Assembly: GCF_018129025.1 (NCBI RefSeq)
Contig: NZ_JAAEDI010000002.1
Location: 186,001-250,000 of the forward strand
From: Neoroseomonas terrae
Lineage (GTDB): Bacteria; Pseudomonadota; Alphaproteobacteria; Acetobacterales; Acetobacteraceae
DNA: 64,000 bases
Direction: 5' to 3'
Part shown: piece after piece, positions 1-9,529 of the stretch
Layout of the letters: each line of letters starts with the position of its first letter
Position numbering within the stretch: the first letter of the stretch is position 1
Position numbers and translations under genes: made by a program
The notes under the pieces: model-generated
What the model saw: only the letters and a program-made list of their open reading frames with translations
The model's database searches: none
Told to the model about the DNA's origin: nothing

Positions 1-1116
1 CAGCCACGGCACCGGCCCGTAGCTGCCGGCGCCCTCCCAGACCAGGGCGACGATCAGCGGCGCCGAGGTGCGCGGCAGGGTGGACACCGCCGTCAGCGCT
101 CCGCTGATCGCGCCGTAATCCTCGCGCCCGAGGATGTCCGCCGTGCCCGCGGCGCGCACGATGCCCATCAGCCCGTCGCCGACCGACCACAGCAGCATGA
201 ACAATGCGGCCATGGCGATGTTCGCGCCGCCGAGCGCCAGGGCGATCATGGCGAGCGGCACGAGCGCCGTCGCGAACACGCCGACGCGGCGCATCGTCAG
301 CCCCTGCCGCGCGGCATACAGCAGCGCGCGGGCGGCGACCTGTGCCGGGCCCTGGGCGGCGGCGATCAGCAGCACCGTCGCTTCCGGCCAGCCGCGTTCG
401 CGCAGCAGCGGGATGAGATGCGCGGCGAGGGCCGTCGCGATGAAGGCGTGGGCGGCGATGCACAGTGCCAGGCCAAGGAAGGCCGGATCCCGCAGCCGTC
501 GCATCAGGCCGGCCGGCGGGCCGCTGCGGGCGTCCCCCGCGGGCGGCCGCGCGTCCCGCAGCATGCGCCAGGTCAGCCAGGCCGAGACGAGTTGCATCGC
601 GGCCAGCGCCTGCAGCGCGCCGCGCCAGCCGAGGGCCTGCACGAGCAGTTCCGTCAGCGGCAGGAACACCGTCGCGGTGAAGCCCGTGATGAAGGTGATG
701 GCGGTGATGATGCGCATCGGATCGCGCGCCTCCGCCACCACGACCGCCATGGCGGGGCCCCACAGGGCGGTCGCATGCACCACGCCGATCGCCAGCCACA
801 CGACGACGTACGCGACGGGGTGATCGACCACGCTCCAGGCCACCAGCAGCAGGGCGCCGGCGAGGGCGCCGAGGGTCATCATGCCGCGCGCGCCGCGCGT
901 ATCTAGCCAACGCCCGGCCGGCACGGCGAGCAGGCCGGCGACGAGCAGACCGCCGGTGAGGGCGCCATTGATCAGCACCCGCGACCAGCCGAGTTCGGCT
1001 TCCATTGGTGCGACCAGCAGCGGGAAGCAGAAGTAGAGCGTGCCCCAGCCGATGAACTGCGTGATCGCGGTGCCCCAGATCAGGGTGCGATCGGGGATGC
1101 CGGGCGGGGTCAGCAT
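1..1116 (-). CDS. MFS transporter, 3' part outside window
   Basis: This frame is open from an ATG at 1116 to the window edge, so 372 codons are visible and the C-terminus is missing. The translation is strongly hydrophobic with repeated membrane segments. It begins MLTPPGIPDRTLIWGTAITQ and has a 'PAGRWLDTRGAR' loop after the second helix, which is the motif A-like loop of the major facilitator superfamily. It should be an inner-membrane secondary transporter. The substrate cannot be read from sequence; monocarboxylate-type and drug/metabolite MFS proteins both look like this. A degenerate intergenic hairpin repeat separates it from nadK. The plus-strand frames over this stretch are arginine/alanine-rich shadows. 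Confidence 0.8.
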   Translation of the reverse strand, partial: MLTPPGIPDRTLIWGTAITQFIGWGTLYFCFPLLVAPMEAELGWSRVLINGALTGGLLVAGLLAVPAGRWLDTRGARGMMTLGALAGALLLVAWSVVDHPVAYVVVWLAIGVVHATALWGPAMAVVVAEARDPMRIITAITFITGFTATVFLPLTELLVQALGWRGALQALAAMQLVSAWLTWRMLRDARPPAGDARSGPPAGLMRRLRDPAFLGLALCIAAHAFIATALAAHLIPLLRERGWPEATVLLIAAAQGPAQVAARALLYAARQGLTMRRVGVFATALVPLAMIALALGGANIAMAALFMLLWSVGDGLMGIVRAAGTADILGREDYGAISGALTAVSTLPRTSAPLIVALVWEGAGSYGPVPWL

Positions 1117-1260
1117 GATGGGGAAGGCGCGCCGGAAGCGTGGGTTGCCTCCCGCCGGATCCGACGCCGCGGCGGGTGCCCTGCAACGTTGCCACGGCAC
1201 TGTGATCGGCCAGCGGGCCTTTCGGAACCGCAGTTCGGTGCTCGGCTTGGCAGGTGGCGC

Positions 1261-1384
1261 GTTGAGCAGGACGGGCACCGGCAGCGCGGTTCCGCGCCCG
1301 CCACGGCCCGCTCAACGTATCGCCCTTCAAAGGCCCGGGTGCCTTTGGGGACGGGGGGGTTACGGAGGGGCAGCGCCCTTCTCC
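1261..1384. repeat. Degenerate copy of the paired-hairpin intergenic repeat
   Basis: The gap between the MFS gene and nadK (1117-1402) has no convincing gene. It holds an outer inverted repeat GTTGAGC (1261-1267) / GCTCAAC (1311-1317), then a hairpin AAAGGC...GCCTTT at 1329-1348, then GGAGGGGC...GCCCTTCTCC at 1364-1384. The last two resemble the inner and outer hairpins of the repeat family at 15.7, 23.3, 36.6, 38.6 and 53.6 kb. Only one side of the pair is recognisable and the outer stem has a mismatch, so this is probably a decayed copy. It lies just beyond the 3' end of nadK, where it could act as a terminator. Confidence 0.55.
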
Positions 1385-1402
1385 GGCGCGCCACGCGCGT
1401 CC

Positions 1403-2161
1403 TCACACGGTGAACTGTTCCGCGATGATCCGTTCCGACAGCCCGTGGTCGGGGTCGAACAGCAGCGTCAGCGACACGTCCCGTGCCTCCCGGACCTCGA
1501 CACGGGACACGTCCCGCGCCTCCGTGTAGTCCGCGACCGCCGCAACGGGCCGCTTGTCGCGTTCCAGGATCTCGAAGACCACCTCGACGTCGGAGGGCAG
1601 CAGCGCGCCGCGCCAGCGCCGCGGGCGGAAGGCCGAGATCGGCGTCAGGGGCAGCAGGTTCGCGTTCAGCGGCACGATCGGCCCGTGGGCCGACAGGTTG
1701 TAGGCCGTGCTGCCCGCCGGTGTGCTGACCAGGACGCCGTCGCACATCAGCTCCGGCAGGCGTTCGCGGCCGTCGATCAGGATGCGGATCTTCGCCACCT
1801 GGCGGCTTTCGCGCAGCAGGGAGACCTCATTGATCGCCAGCGCTTCGACCGGTTCGCTGCCGTTGGAGATGGCGCGCATGCGCAGCGGGTGCAGCGTGGA
1901 GGCCTGCGCGGCGGCGATCCGGGCCGGCAGATCCTCCTCGGCATAGTCGTTCATCAGAAAGCCGACCGAGCCGCGATTCATGCCGTAGACTGGGGTGCCA
2001 CGGCCGAGGAAGCGGTGCAGCGTTTCCAACATGAAGCCATCGCCGCCGAGGGCGACGACAATATCGGCCTGGTCGGGCGGCGCGGCGCCGTAGCGCGCGG
2101 CCAGCGCCTCCTGCGCGACGCGCGCAGCCTCGTTCTGAGCGGCGAGGATGGCGAGCTTCAC
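1403..2161 (-). CDS. nadK: NAD kinase
   Basis: Phosphorylates NAD+ to NADP+ in the cytoplasm using ATP or polyphosphate. The 252-residue protein has the GGDG nucleotide-binding motif at about residues 39-42 ([13 protein letters not shown]), the NE motif in '[11 protein letters not shown]', and the family-specific '[14 protein letters not shown]' segment. Length is typical for the short proteobacterial NadK. I chose the GTG at 2161 because it overlaps the TGA of the upstream amidase in a GTGA junction and gives a normal N-terminus ([20 protein letters not shown]). The longer reading from 2287 adds an arginine-rich stretch that belongs to the neighbour's other frame. It is probably co-transcribed with, and translationally coupled to, the amidase gene. 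Confidence 0.93.
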   Translation of the reverse strand: MKLAILAAQNEAARVAQEALAARYGAAPPDQADIVVALGGDGFMLETLHRFLGRGTPVYGMNRGSVGFLMNDYAEEDLPARIAAAQASTLHPLRMRAISNGSEPVEALAINEVSLLRESRQVAKIRILIDGRERLPELMCDGVLVSTPAGSTAYNLSAHGPIVPLNANLLPLTPISAFRPRRWRGALLPSDVEVVFEILERDKRPVAAVADYTEARDVSRVEVREARDVSLTLLFDPDHGLSERIIAEQFTV

Positions 2162-3012
2162 GACCCCGCCCGGGTATGCCAGGCACGGGCGGCATCGCGA
2201 TGTTCCTCGAGGGGCATGCCGGCGCGCACGCGGGCCGTCAGCTTCGGGTCGATGCGGGCGGTGGCCCAGCCGGTGCCGTCGCTGCACTTCGCGACCACGT
2301 GTCCCCAGGGATCGGTGATCAGCGAATGGCCGTAGACGCTGCGCGCCGCGCCACGCTCCTCATACGTGCCGTAGGACGCGGCGGCGATCATCCAGCATTG
2401 CGTGTCGATCGCGCGGGCGCGCAGCAGCGCTTCCCAATGATCCTTGCCCGTCTGCAGGGTGAAGTTGGACGGGACCAGGATGGCCTCGGCGCCCATGCGC
2501 CGCAGCGTCAGGTACAGTTCCGGGAAGCGGATGTCGTAGCAGATGGTGCAGGCGAAGCGGATGCCGCCGGCCTCGAAGAACGCCAGGTCGGAACCGCCGC
2601 CGTACAGCGCGCTTTCCTTGTATCCCGTGCCGTCCGGCGCCGTGATGTCGAACAGGTGGATCTTTCGGTAGCGGGCGATCTCGGTGCCATCCGGGCCGAA
2701 GACCAGCGTCGTGTTGAACAGCTTCTCGCCGCCATCCTCGATGATGGAGCCGCCATGGACGGTGATGCCGTGGGTGCGGGCGAGGCCGCGCAGCATCTCA
2801 TAGGCGGCGCCGCCCTGTTTGCCGGGCTCAGGCAGCACCTCGGCCGCCGCACGCCGGCTCTCGCGGCCGCCGCCGAGATTCGTCCAGGTCTCGGGCAGGG
2901 TGACGAGTCCGGGGCGATCGGCGTCGATCGCCGCCTCGATCAGGCGGCGGGCCTGGTCGAGATTGGCAGCCTTGTCGCTGCCCTGGTTCATCTGGATGAC
3001 GGAGACGCGCAC
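2158..3012 (-). CDS. Carbon-nitrogen hydrolase (nitrilase superfamily, Nit-like amidase)
   Basis: A 284-residue cytoplasmic amidase of the nitrilase superfamily. The catalytic Glu-Lys-Cys triad is visible: E41 in 'LPETW', K117 in 'YRKIHLFD' and C158 in 'CYDIRFPEL'. The CYDIRFPEL and KIHLFD signatures match the Nit1/Nit2 branch, whose known members hydrolyse deaminated glutathione or omega-amides; the actual substrate here is inferred only. It is followed by nadK with a 4-base overlap, so the two are coupled. Upstream is a 153-bp gap to the small membrane protein gene. Confidence 0.9.
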   Translation of the reverse strand: MRVSVIQMNQGSDKAANLDQARRLIEAAIDADRPGLVTLPETWTNLGGGRESRRAAAEVLPEPGKQGGAAYEMLRGLARTHGITVHGGSIIEDGGEKLFNTTLVFGPDGTEIARYRKIHLFDITAPDGTGYKESALYGGGSDLAFFEAGGIRFACTICYDIRFPELYLTLRRMGAEAILVPSNFTLQTGKDHWEALLRARAIDTQCWMIAAASYGTYEERGAARSVYGHSLITDPWGHVVAKCSDGTGWATARIDPKLTARVRAGMPLEEHRDAARAWHTRAGS

Positions 3013-3165
3013 GGTGCTTGGTTCCTCAGACGGTGGGCGCCGCCCGTCCGGGCCGCTCGGCTTCGTGCCATGACATCGTGGCCTGGGCGCGGTCGCGCTT
3101 AGCGTCCGTCACCCGATCCGGGGCATCGGGGCGCTCGGAGTGGACATCTCTGGCTGGAGGCGCGC

Positions 3166-3561
3166 TCACGCGCTCCGGTCCGTCCTCGGCCAATCCAGCC
3201 GTGGTTCCGCGCGGCCGCTGCGGGATGGCCGGGCGGGTGGCGGCGGCACCGGCGCCGCGACGCGCGGCTGAATCTCCGGCGCCCGGCGGCCGCCATGTGC
3301 GGGCGGGGGGACGTAGTCCATTTCCACGGGCGGGCGCGCCGCGGCGGGGCCGCCCGTCGCCTGCAGTGCCATGGCGCGGATTTCCATGCGCAGGTCGGCC
3401 AGCTCGGCCTCGATCGCCTCCAGCCGCGACTTCACCCCGAAGACGGCGAAGGGCATGGCGAGGAAAGCGAGGATCGATACCGCGATCGCCGCCAGCAGCA
3501 CGAGGCCCACCCAGGAGGGCAGGCCGGGGATGGTCAGCTTCTCGACGAGGCCCTGCAGCAT
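3166..3561 (-). CDS. Small membrane-anchored protein of unknown function
   Basis: A 131-residue protein I do not recognise. Residues about 17-43 form one hydrophobic transmembrane segment (VGLVLLAAIAVSILAFLAMP). A short charged, coiled-coil-like stretch follows (SRLEAIEAELADLRMEIRAM), then a proline/arginine-rich disordered tail. The layout suggests a single-pass inner-membrane protein with a soluble tail. Its ATG lies one base beyond the moaA stop codon (TGAGATG), so it is almost certainly co-translated with moaA, although nothing visible links it to molybdopterin synthesis. Arginine/alanine-rich frames on the other strand are shadows. Confidence 0.7.
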   Translation of the reverse strand: MLQGLVEKLTIPGLPSWVGLVLLAAIAVSILAFLAMPFAVFGVKSRLEAIEAELADLRMEIRAMALQATGGPAAARPPVEMDYVPPPAHGGRRAPEIQPRVAAPVPPPPARPSRSGRAEPRLDWPRTDRSA

Positions 3562-3562
3562 C

Positions 3563-4588
3563 TCAGCCGCCCGTCATGGACATGTGGCGCGCCACGGCGG
3601 GGCGCTTGTGGCGGCGGTCGATCACGAAGTCATGGCCTTTGGGCTTCCGGGTGATGGCGTCGCGGATGGCATCGGCCAGGGCGGCCTCGTCGACGCCGGG
3701 GTCGCGCAGCAGGTCTCGGAACTCGGCGGCATCGTCCTGGCCGAGGCACATGAACAGCGTGCCCGTGCAGGTGAGCCGCACGCGGTTGCAGGATTCGCAG
3801 AAATTATGGGTCATCGGCGTGATGAAGCCGATCCGCCGCCCGGTTTCCTTGACCGTGACGTAGCGGGCGGGGCCGCCTGTCGCGTAGTCGGTATCCTCGA
3901 GCGTCCAGGTCTGGCGGAGGCGCGACCGGACGAGGGACAGCGGCAGGTACTGGTCGGTGCGGTCGCCGGTGATGTCACCCATCGGCATGGTTTCGATCAG
4001 GCAGAGATCGAAGCCGTGTTCGCCGCACCAGGCGACCATGCGGTCGAACTCATTCTCGTTCACGCCCTTCAGCGCGACGGCGTTGATCTTCACGGCGAGG
4101 CCGGCCGCCTTGGCGGCGAAGACGCCGTCGAGCGTCTGTTCCAGCTTGCCCCAGCGGGTGACGGCGGCGAAGACGGCCGGATCGAGCGTATCCATGGACA
4201 CGTTGACGCGCCGGACGCCGGCGGCATGGAGGTCGCCGGCCATCCTGGCGAGCTGGGTGCCGTTGGTGGTGACGGTCAGTTCCCGCAGCCCGCCGGGGCC
4301 GATCCGCGCGCCCAGGCTGCGCACAAGGGTCATCACACCCTTGCGCACCAGCGGCTCCCCGCCGGTCAACCGGATCTTGTCCGTGCCGAGGGCGACGAAA
4401 GCGCCGCAGAGCCGGTCCAGTTCCTCGAGCGTCAGGATGTCCTTCTTGGGCAGGAAGGTCATGTCTTCCGCCATGCAGTAGACGCAGCGAAGGTCGCACC
4501 GGTCCGTCACGGAAACGCGCAGGTAAGTGATGGCGCGCCCGAACGGATCGACCAGGCCGGCGGCGGCAGTTGGGTCACGATCGCGCAT
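3563..4588 (-). CDS. moaA: GTP 3',8-cyclase (molybdenum cofactor biosynthesis protein A)
   Basis: Radical-SAM enzyme that, with MoaC, converts GTP to cyclic pyranopterin monophosphate, the first step of molybdenum cofactor synthesis. In the 341-residue product the N-terminal CxxxCxxC cluster is C31, C35 and C38 ([11 protein letters not shown]). The C-terminal GTP-binding cluster is in '[20 protein letters not shown]', and the protein ends in the conserved Gly-Gly tail (SMTGG). The ATG at 4588 was chosen; the same frame stays open upstream to 5404, but that is a shadow of the TauE/SafE gene. moaA sits between the exporter gene and a small membrane protein gene with tight spacing, so probably one operon. 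Confidence 0.96.
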   Translation of the reverse strand: MRDRDPTAAAGLVDPFGRAITYLRVSVTDRCDLRCVYCMAEDMTFLPKKDILTLEELDRLCGAFVALGTDKIRLTGGEPLVRKGVMTLVRSLGARIGPGGLRELTVTTNGTQLARMAGDLHAAGVRRVNVSMDTLDPAVFAAVTRWGKLEQTLDGVFAAKAAGLAVKINAVALKGVNENEFDRMVAWCGEHGFDLCLIETMPMGDITGDRTDQYLPLSLVRSRLRQTWTLEDTDYATGGPARYVTVKETGRRIGFITPMTHNFCESCNRVRLTCTGTLFMCLGQDDAAEFRDLLRDPGVDEAALADAIRDAITRKPKGHDFVIDRRHKRPAVARHMSMTGG

Positions 4589-4638
4589 TGCCGGGATTTG
4601 GGGCCGGACGGCGGGCCGCCGCAAGCCCCTTCCGCCAC

Positions 4639-5394
4639 TTATCCGAACAGCGCCATGCCACCCGCCACCAGCAGCACCGCCATGGCGAAGGGCCGGTAGA
4701 GCCGATCCGGGACCACGAGGAACAGCCGCGCCCCGATGGGCACCGCCAGCGCCATGACCGGCAGCAGCACGGCGAGGCGCAGAAGCGCGGGAATATCGAC
4801 CAGCCCGCCGAGGATCGGCACGATCACCGAGACGATCGCGATGGTCGCGAAGAACATGATCAGGTTGGCCCGGTGACGCCTGGCTTCCTCGAGCCCTGCA
4901 AGCAGGTAGAGGATGACCGGCGGGCCGCTCATGCCTGTCGAGCCCTTCAGCAACCCCGCCAGCGTGCCGACCATGATGTTGAGCGATAGGGGCCGGGTGC
5001 CGTGGTACCGCCAGCCGGACATCAGCAGCAGGCCGAAGACCAGCACGAAGCCGCCGATGAAGCGCCGAAGCGCCTCCCCATCCACGGTGAACAGGATCCA
5101 GGCGCCGATCGGCGTGGCGATGGCCGCCGCGCCGCCCAGCGGCAGCACCACGCGCCGGTCGGCCTCCTTCAGCGCGGAGGGCAGGAGCTGGACCGAGACC
5201 AGCAGTTCCATGAGCAGCATGACCGGGACGCCGGCGCGCGGCCCCCAGAGCAGCGAGTAGATCGGCGCGAGGATCACGGCCGTGCCGAAGCCGGAATAGC
5301 CGCGCATCACCCCGGCCACGGCGGTCGCGAGGACGGCGGCCAGCAGCCGCCAGTCGGCGAAGACCGTCCAGGCGGCCTCGGACAGGCTGTTCAA
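4639..5394 (-). CDS. TauE/SafE family (TSUP) membrane exporter
   Basis: A 251-residue protein with about eight hydrophobic segments and two repeated halves ([20 protein letters not shown] in the first, [14 protein letters not shown] in the second). This is the pattern of the TSUP (DUF81) family of sulfite, sulfoacetate or organosulfonate exporters in the inner membrane. The substrate is not predictable. The start is TTG at 5394, overlapping the TGA of the DUF3553 gene in a TTGA junction, so translation is probably coupled. moaA follows 50 bp downstream on the same strand. Confidence 0.87.
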   Translation of the reverse strand: MNSLSEAAWTVFADWRLLAAVLATAVAGVMRGYSGFGTAVILAPIYSLLWGPRAGVPVMLLMELLVSVQLLPSALKEADRRVVLPLGGAAAIATPIGAWILFTVDGEALRRFIGGFVLVFGLLLMSGWRYHGTRPLSLNIMVGTLAGLLKGSTGMSGPPVILYLLAGLEEARRHRANLIMFFATIAIVSVIVPILGGLVDIPALLRLAVLLPVMALAVPIGARLFLVVPDRLYRPFAMAVLLVAGGMALFG

Positions 5395-5570
5395 CGCCGA
5401 TCATCCTCCTCGATGACGAGTTCCACCACGGCGGCGTTGATCAGGACCTTGCCGGCATGCTCGAAGTTGACCGTGATGCGATGGCCCGCCACGGACTGCA
5501 CCTGCCCGATTCCCCATTCGGGATGCGCCGGGAGGCGGACACGCATGCCTGGTTCGATGGTCGCGCTCAC
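5391..5570 (-). CDS. DUF3553 family small protein
   Basis: A 59-residue protein starting at GTG 5570 and ending in a TGA that overlaps the TTG start of the TauE/SafE gene. The sequence ([20 protein letters not shown], then [11 protein letters not shown]) matches my memory of DUF3553: a short beta-rich, CarD/tudor-like fold with the 'HPEWGxGQVQS' and 'VNFEHAGK' signatures. Function is unknown in the family. It is divergent from chpT, 75 bp away, so the two starts share one intergenic region. This gene is easy to miss because of its size and GTG start. Confidence 0.8.
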   Translation of the reverse strand: MSATIEPGMRVRLPAHPEWGIGQVQSVAGHRITVNFEHAGKVLINAAVVELVIEEDDRR

Positions 5571-5645
5571 GGGTCCGGCGCTAAGGTGGCGTCAAGGACC
5601 GCAGAGGATACCGTTCGCGGCCATGATGCAAGGGACCCCCGGACG

Positions 5646-6260
5646 ATGACCATCCCGCCGACCGCCGACATCGCCCTGGCGCGGATCGTCGGGCTACGCC
5701 TGTGCCATGACCTCGGGGGCGTGGTCGGCACCATCGGCAATGCGCTCGACATGATGCCCGGCGCGGGCGGGGAGGCGGCGACTCTGGCCCAGGATGCCGC
5801 GGAGGTGCTGCGGTGCCGGCTGGTGCTGTGGCGCGCCATGCTGGGCGGGCAGGGGGAAGCCACCCTGCGCGACACGGTCGCACTGCTGAAGGGCCAATTG
5901 GCTGGCGGCCGGGCTGAGGCCGACCTTGGGACGCTGGACCCCGCGCAGCGCCTGGCCGAACCGATCGTGCCGGTGGTCCTGGCCGCGATGCTGATGGGCG
6001 GCGAGGCCCTGCCGCGCGGGGGCCTGGTACGGCTCGCCGGCGACCCTGCGCAGGAACTCGCGATCTGGCCCGACGGGCAGCGCGCGGCCTGGCCGGCATC
6101 GCTGGTGCGGGCACTCGCCGGCGAGATGCCGCCCGATCCGATGGGGCGGGAGGTGACGGTGGTCTGGCTGTGCACGGTCGCCGCCACGGCCGGGGTACGG
6201 CTGTCCATCGCCATGCCGCCCGGGCAGGAGATCGGGCCGTTGATGGTGAGTGTTGGCTGA
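5646..6260 (+). CDS. chpT: Histidine phosphotransferase ChpT
   Basis: ChpT relays phosphate from the hybrid kinase CckA to CtrA and CpdR in Alphaproteobacteria. The 204-residue product has the dimerisation/phospho-transfer helix with H21 in 'GLRLCHDLGGVVGTIGNALD', as in the family. The remainder is a degenerate, non-ATP-binding HATPase-like domain, with no recognisable N or G boxes. The ATG at 5646 is chosen because the helix begins about ten residues in; the frame is open upstream without family similarity. The gene lies directly upstream of the che operon, and ctrA is at the far end of that operon, so the relay partner and its target bracket the chemosensory genes. Length and motif agree with ChpT. 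Confidence 0.87.
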   Translation: MTIPPTADIALARIVGLRLCHDLGGVVGTIGNALDMMPGAGGEAATLAQDAAEVLRCRLVLWRAMLGGQGEATLRDTVALLKGQLAGGRAEADLGTLDPAQRLAEPIVPVVLAAMLMGGEALPRGGLVRLAGDPAQELAIWPDGQRAAWPASLVRALAGEMPPDPMGREVTVVWLCTVAATAGVRLSIAMPPGQEIGPLMVSVG

Positions 6261-6447
6261 TCCGTCCGTCCGGCCCGCCTTCGCGCCATGCACTGCCGAA
6301 TCGGCGGCCGCGGACGGCCTGAGCGTGGGTCGCGCTGCGCGCCCGCGGATGGCAGCCTGGCGGCGATCCGGATGTCCTGGGGGTCGGCTTTACGGAATAT
6401 TCGGCTGCGGCGGGTGAGTCTGCGGCCCTCGATGTGCGAGGGCTGCG

Positions 6448-9018
6448 ATGGACGATCTATTGGCGGATTTCCTCACCGAGACGCATGAGGGGCTGGTCGC
6501 CCTCGATTCTGCGCTGGTGCGGCTGGAACGCGCGCCGGACGACCAGCCGACGCTGTCCGAGGTGTTCCGCCTGGTCCACACCATCAAGGGGACCTGCGGC
6601 TTCCTCGGCCTGCCGCGGCTGGAGGCGGTGGCGCATGCGGCGGAGAACGTGCTCGGCCGGTATCGCGACGGCACGCTGGCGGTAACGGCGGGCGGCATCA
6701 CGCTGATCCTGTCGGCGCTGGACCGGGTGAAGGCGATCGTCGCGGGCATCGAGGCGAGCGGGACGGAGCCGGCGGGCGACGATGCCGCGCTTATCGGGGC
6801 GCTGGACGCAGCCGCCGAAGGGCAGGCCGTGGAGCCGCCGCCCGCCGACATCCGGCACGCGCTCGATTCACCGCCGGCAACCGAGGCGGGCGCCATCGAC
6901 GTCGCACGCCCCGATCCCGCGCCGGTCGAGGCGCCGTCCGCGGAAATGGCGACAACCGATTTGGCCGGCGGCGCGGCGCCGCAGACGATCCGCGTCTCCG
7001 TCGACGTGCTGGAAAACCTCATGACCCTCGTCAGCGAGCTTGTGCTGACGCGCAACCAGCTGCTCCAGCTTGCCCGCGCGCATCAGTCCGATGCCTTCGC
7101 GGTCCCGTTGCAGCGGCTGTCGCACATCACCTCCGACCTGCAGGAGGGGGTGATGAAGACGCGCATGCAGCCCATCGGCAACGCCTGGGCCAAGCTGCCG
7201 CGGCTGGTGCGCGACCTCGCCCATGAACTGGGCAAGAAGATCGAACTCGACATGCGCGGCGCGCAGACGGAACTCGACCGGCAGGTGCTGGAACTGATCC
7301 GCGACCCGCTGACGCACATGGTGCGCAATTCCGGCGACCACGGGCTGGAAGCGCCGGCCGACCGCCGTGCGGCGGGCAAGCCGGAGACCGGGCGGATCGT
7401 CCTCAATGCCTATCATGAAGGCGGGCACATCATCATCGAGGTCGGCGACGACGGGCGCGGGCTGCCGGTGGACCGCATCCGCGCCAAGGCGCTCGGCAAC
7501 GGGCTGACGACGGAGGCCGATCTGGCGCAGATGAGCGAGCGGGAGATCCTGCGCTTCATCTTCGCGCCGGGCTTCTCCACCGCGCAGCAGGTCACCGCCG
7601 TGTCGGGCCGCGGCGTCGGCATGGACGTGGTGAAGACCAACATCGAGAAGATCGGCGGCACGGTCGAGCTGACGTCGCGCGAGGGACGCGGGACGACCTT
7701 CACCATCAAGATCCCGCTGACGCTCGCCATCGCCTCGGCGCTGATCGTCGAGGCGGGCGGCGAGCGCTTCGCCCTGCCGCAGATCGGCGTGGTCGAGCTC
7801 GTTCGCGTGGGTGCCGCGCAGGACGGCGCACCGCGCATCGAGCGCATCAAGGACGCGCCCGTGCTGCGGCTGCGCGACCGCCTGCTGCCGCTGGTGTCGC
7901 TCGCCGGGCTGCTGCGCCTGCCGCCCGCCGCCGAGGATGCCGGCTTCGTCGCGGTGATGCAGGTCGGCGGGCAGGTCTTCGGCATCATCCTCGACCGCGT
8001 CTTCGACACCGAGGAGATCGTGGTGAAGCCGGTCGCGCCCATCCTGCGCCACATCACCATGTTCAGCGGCAACACCATCCTCGGTGACGGGTCGGTGATC
8101 ATGATCCTCGACCCGAATGGCATCGCGCGCGCGGCGGGCGTCGGGCTCGATACCGCGGTGGAGGAGGAGCGGCGGGCGCCAGCGGCGATCGGCATGCGAT
8201 CGAACGCGCAGACCGCGTTGCTGCTGTTCCGGGCCGGTGACGGGGGGCCGAAGGCGGTGCCGCTCGGTCTCGTGGCGCGGCTGGAGGACATTCCCGGGGA
8301 CCGCATCGAGATGTCCGGCCTGACGCCGGTGGTGCAGTACCGCGGCGCGCTGATGCCGATCGTACCGGTCTCGGCTGGTTGGGTCGCGCCGGACGGCGAG
8401 GCGCGGCAGCCGGTGCTCGTCTTCACCGAGAACGACCGCGCCATGGGCCTCGCGGTCGAGGAGATCCTCGACGTGCTGGATGAGGCGCTCGAGATTCAGC
8501 CCGGTACGGGCCGGCCCGGCTTCATCGGCAGCGCGGTGATCGCCGGGCGGGTCACGGAGGTGATCGACACAGCCTACTGGCTCGCGCGGGCCGGTGACGA
8601 CTGGTTCCGCGGCGGCGTGGCCGCGCGGCGGGATGCTGTCCGGCCACGCCTGCTGCTGGTCGAGGACAGTGCCTTCTTCCGCCATCTCGTCGTGCCGGCA
8701 CTCTCGGCCGGCGGGTACGAGGTGACAGCGGTGGACGGTCCGGTCGCCGCGCTGCGGCTGCGCGAGGAAGGCGTGCCCTTCGACGCCATCGTCTCCGACA
8801 TCGAGATGCCCGACATGGACGGCATCGCCTTCGCGCAGGCGCTGCGCGCCGGGGGCACATGGTCCGAGGCGCCGCTGATCGCGCTGTCCTCCCGCGCTGA
8901 GCCTGCCGATGTCGCGCGCGGGCGGGAGGCCGGCTTCACCGACTACGTCGCGAAATACGATCGCGAGGCGCTGTTGCAGTCGCTCGCCGACTGTCTCTCG
9001 GCGCCGCTAGCGGCCTGA
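6448..9018 (+). CDS. cheA: Hybrid chemotaxis histidine kinase CheA with C-terminal receiver
   Basis: An 856-residue kinase. An Hpt domain (about 1-105) has phospho-acceptor H44 in 'RLVHTIKGTCGFLG'. After an Ala/Pro/Glu-rich linker (about 120-180) come the dimerisation helices (about 185-245) and the HATPase domain (about 250-425) with N-box 'HMVRNSGDHGLE' and G-boxes 'GDDGRGL' and 'GRGVGMDVV'. A CheW-like domain follows (about 430-565), then a second, more divergent one (about 585-720), and a receiver (732-856) with D784 in 'IVSDIEMPDMDG' and K836. This is longer than the classical CheA of about 650 residues; fused REC and doubled CheW domains are typical of alternative-function or complex chemosensory systems. 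CheW follows 4 bp after the stop. Confidence 0.94.
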   Translation: MDDLLADFLTETHEGLVALDSALVRLERAPDDQPTLSEVFRLVHTIKGTCGFLGLPRLEAVAHAAENVLGRYRDGTLAVTAGGITLILSALDRVKAIVAGIEASGTEPAGDDAALIGALDAAAEGQAVEPPPADIRHALDSPPATEAGAIDVARPDPAPVEAPSAEMATTDLAGGAAPQTIRVSVDVLENLMTLVSELVLTRNQLLQLARAHQSDAFAVPLQRLSHITSDLQEGVMKTRMQPIGNAWAKLPRLVRDLAHELGKKIELDMRGAQTELDRQVLELIRDPLTHMVRNSGDHGLEAPADRRAAGKPETGRIVLNAYHEGGHIIIEVGDDGRGLPVDRIRAKALGNGLTTEADLAQMSEREILRFIFAPGFSTAQQVTAVSGRGVGMDVVKTNIEKIGGTVELTSREGRGTTFTIKIPLTLAIASALIVEAGGERFALPQIGVVELVRVGAAQDGAPRIERIKDAPVLRLRDRLLPLVSLAGLLRLPPAAEDAGFVAVMQVGGQVFGIILDRVFDTEEIVVKPVAPILRHITMFSGNTILGDGSVIMILDPNGIARAAGVGLDTAVEEERRAPAAIGMRSNAQTALLLFRAGDGGPKAVPLGLVARLEDIPGDRIEMSGLTPVVQYRGALMPIVPVSAGWVAPDGEARQPVLVFTENDRAMGLAVEEILDVLDEALEIQPGTGRPGFIGSAVIAGRVTEVIDTAYWLARAGDDWFRGGVAARRDAVRPRLLLVEDSAFFRHLVVPALSAGGYEVTAVDGPVAALRLREEGVPFDAIVSDIEMPDMDGIAFAQALRAGGTWSEAPLIALSSRAEPADVARGREAGFTDYVAKYDREALLQSLADCLSAPLAA

Positions 9019-9022
9019 AAGG

Positions 9023-9517
9023 ATGACCGGGATGCAAAGTGCCGTCGCAACGTCCGCTGCGCCGCCGCCCGTGATTGCCGCGGGAGCTGGGGAGGCGGAC
9101 GTCTTCCTGACGCTGACCGTCGCGGAGCAGGCCTGCGCGGTGCCGGTGCTCGCCGTGCGCGACGTGCTGGGTGCGCACGCCATCACGCGGATTCCCCTCG
9201 CGCCTGGGGAGGTCGCGGGCAGCCTGAACCTGCGTGGGCGGATTGTCACCGCGCTCGACCTGCGACAGCGGCTCGGCCTGCCGCCGCGCGAGGCCGCGGC
9301 GGCGCCGGCGATGAGCGTCGTCGTCGAGCAGTCGGGCGAACTCTACGCCCTGCTCGTCGACCAGGTGGGGGAGGTGGTGCCGCTGCCCGCCGGCGGGCTG
9401 ACCACCAACCCGCCGACGCTCGACGTGCTGTGGCGGGAGGTGTCGCGCGGCGTGCAGCGGCGGGAAGGGCACCTCGTCATCGTGCTCGACGTCGCGCGCG
9501 TGCTGGCGATCGGCTGA
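9023..9517 (+). CDS. cheW: Chemotaxis coupling protein CheW
   Basis: A 164-residue CheW-domain protein that would couple CheA to chemoreceptors at the membrane. It has the usual beta-barrel signatures: 'CAVPVLAVRDVLG', 'GSLNLRGRIVTALDLRQRLG' and 'YALLVDQVGEVV'. An N-terminal extension of about 25 low-complexity residues precedes the domain; an ATG at 9032 is an equally possible start. It lies between cheA (4-bp gap) and the frameshifted cheY. No methyl-accepting receptor gene is present in the window, so its partner is encoded elsewhere. Confidence 0.93.
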   Translation: MTGMQSAVATSAAPPPVIAAGAGEADVFLTLTVAEQACAVPVLAVRDVLGAHAITRIPLAPGEVAGSLNLRGRIVTALDLRQRLGLPPREAAAAPAMSVVVEQSGELYALLVDQVGEVVPLPAGGLTTNPPTLDVLWREVSRGVQRREGHLVIVLDVARVLAIG

Positions 9518-9529
9518 GGAGGGGCGGCG

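Noticed and set aside
3563-5404. A moaA gene fused to a 270-residue upstream extension
   Set aside because: The upstream part is an out-of-frame reading of the TauE/SafE gene. MoaA starts normally at 4588.
6416-6420. GAGTC (GANTC) upstream of cheA as a CcrM-controlled promoter
   Set aside because: At this base composition one GANTC every few hundred bases is expected by chance; no other promoter support.
6868-8685. 605-codon open frame antisense to cheA
   Set aside because: It is a reverse-strand shadow of a GC-rich gene: rich in Arg, His, Asp and Gln with no motifs, and cheA is unambiguous on the other strand.
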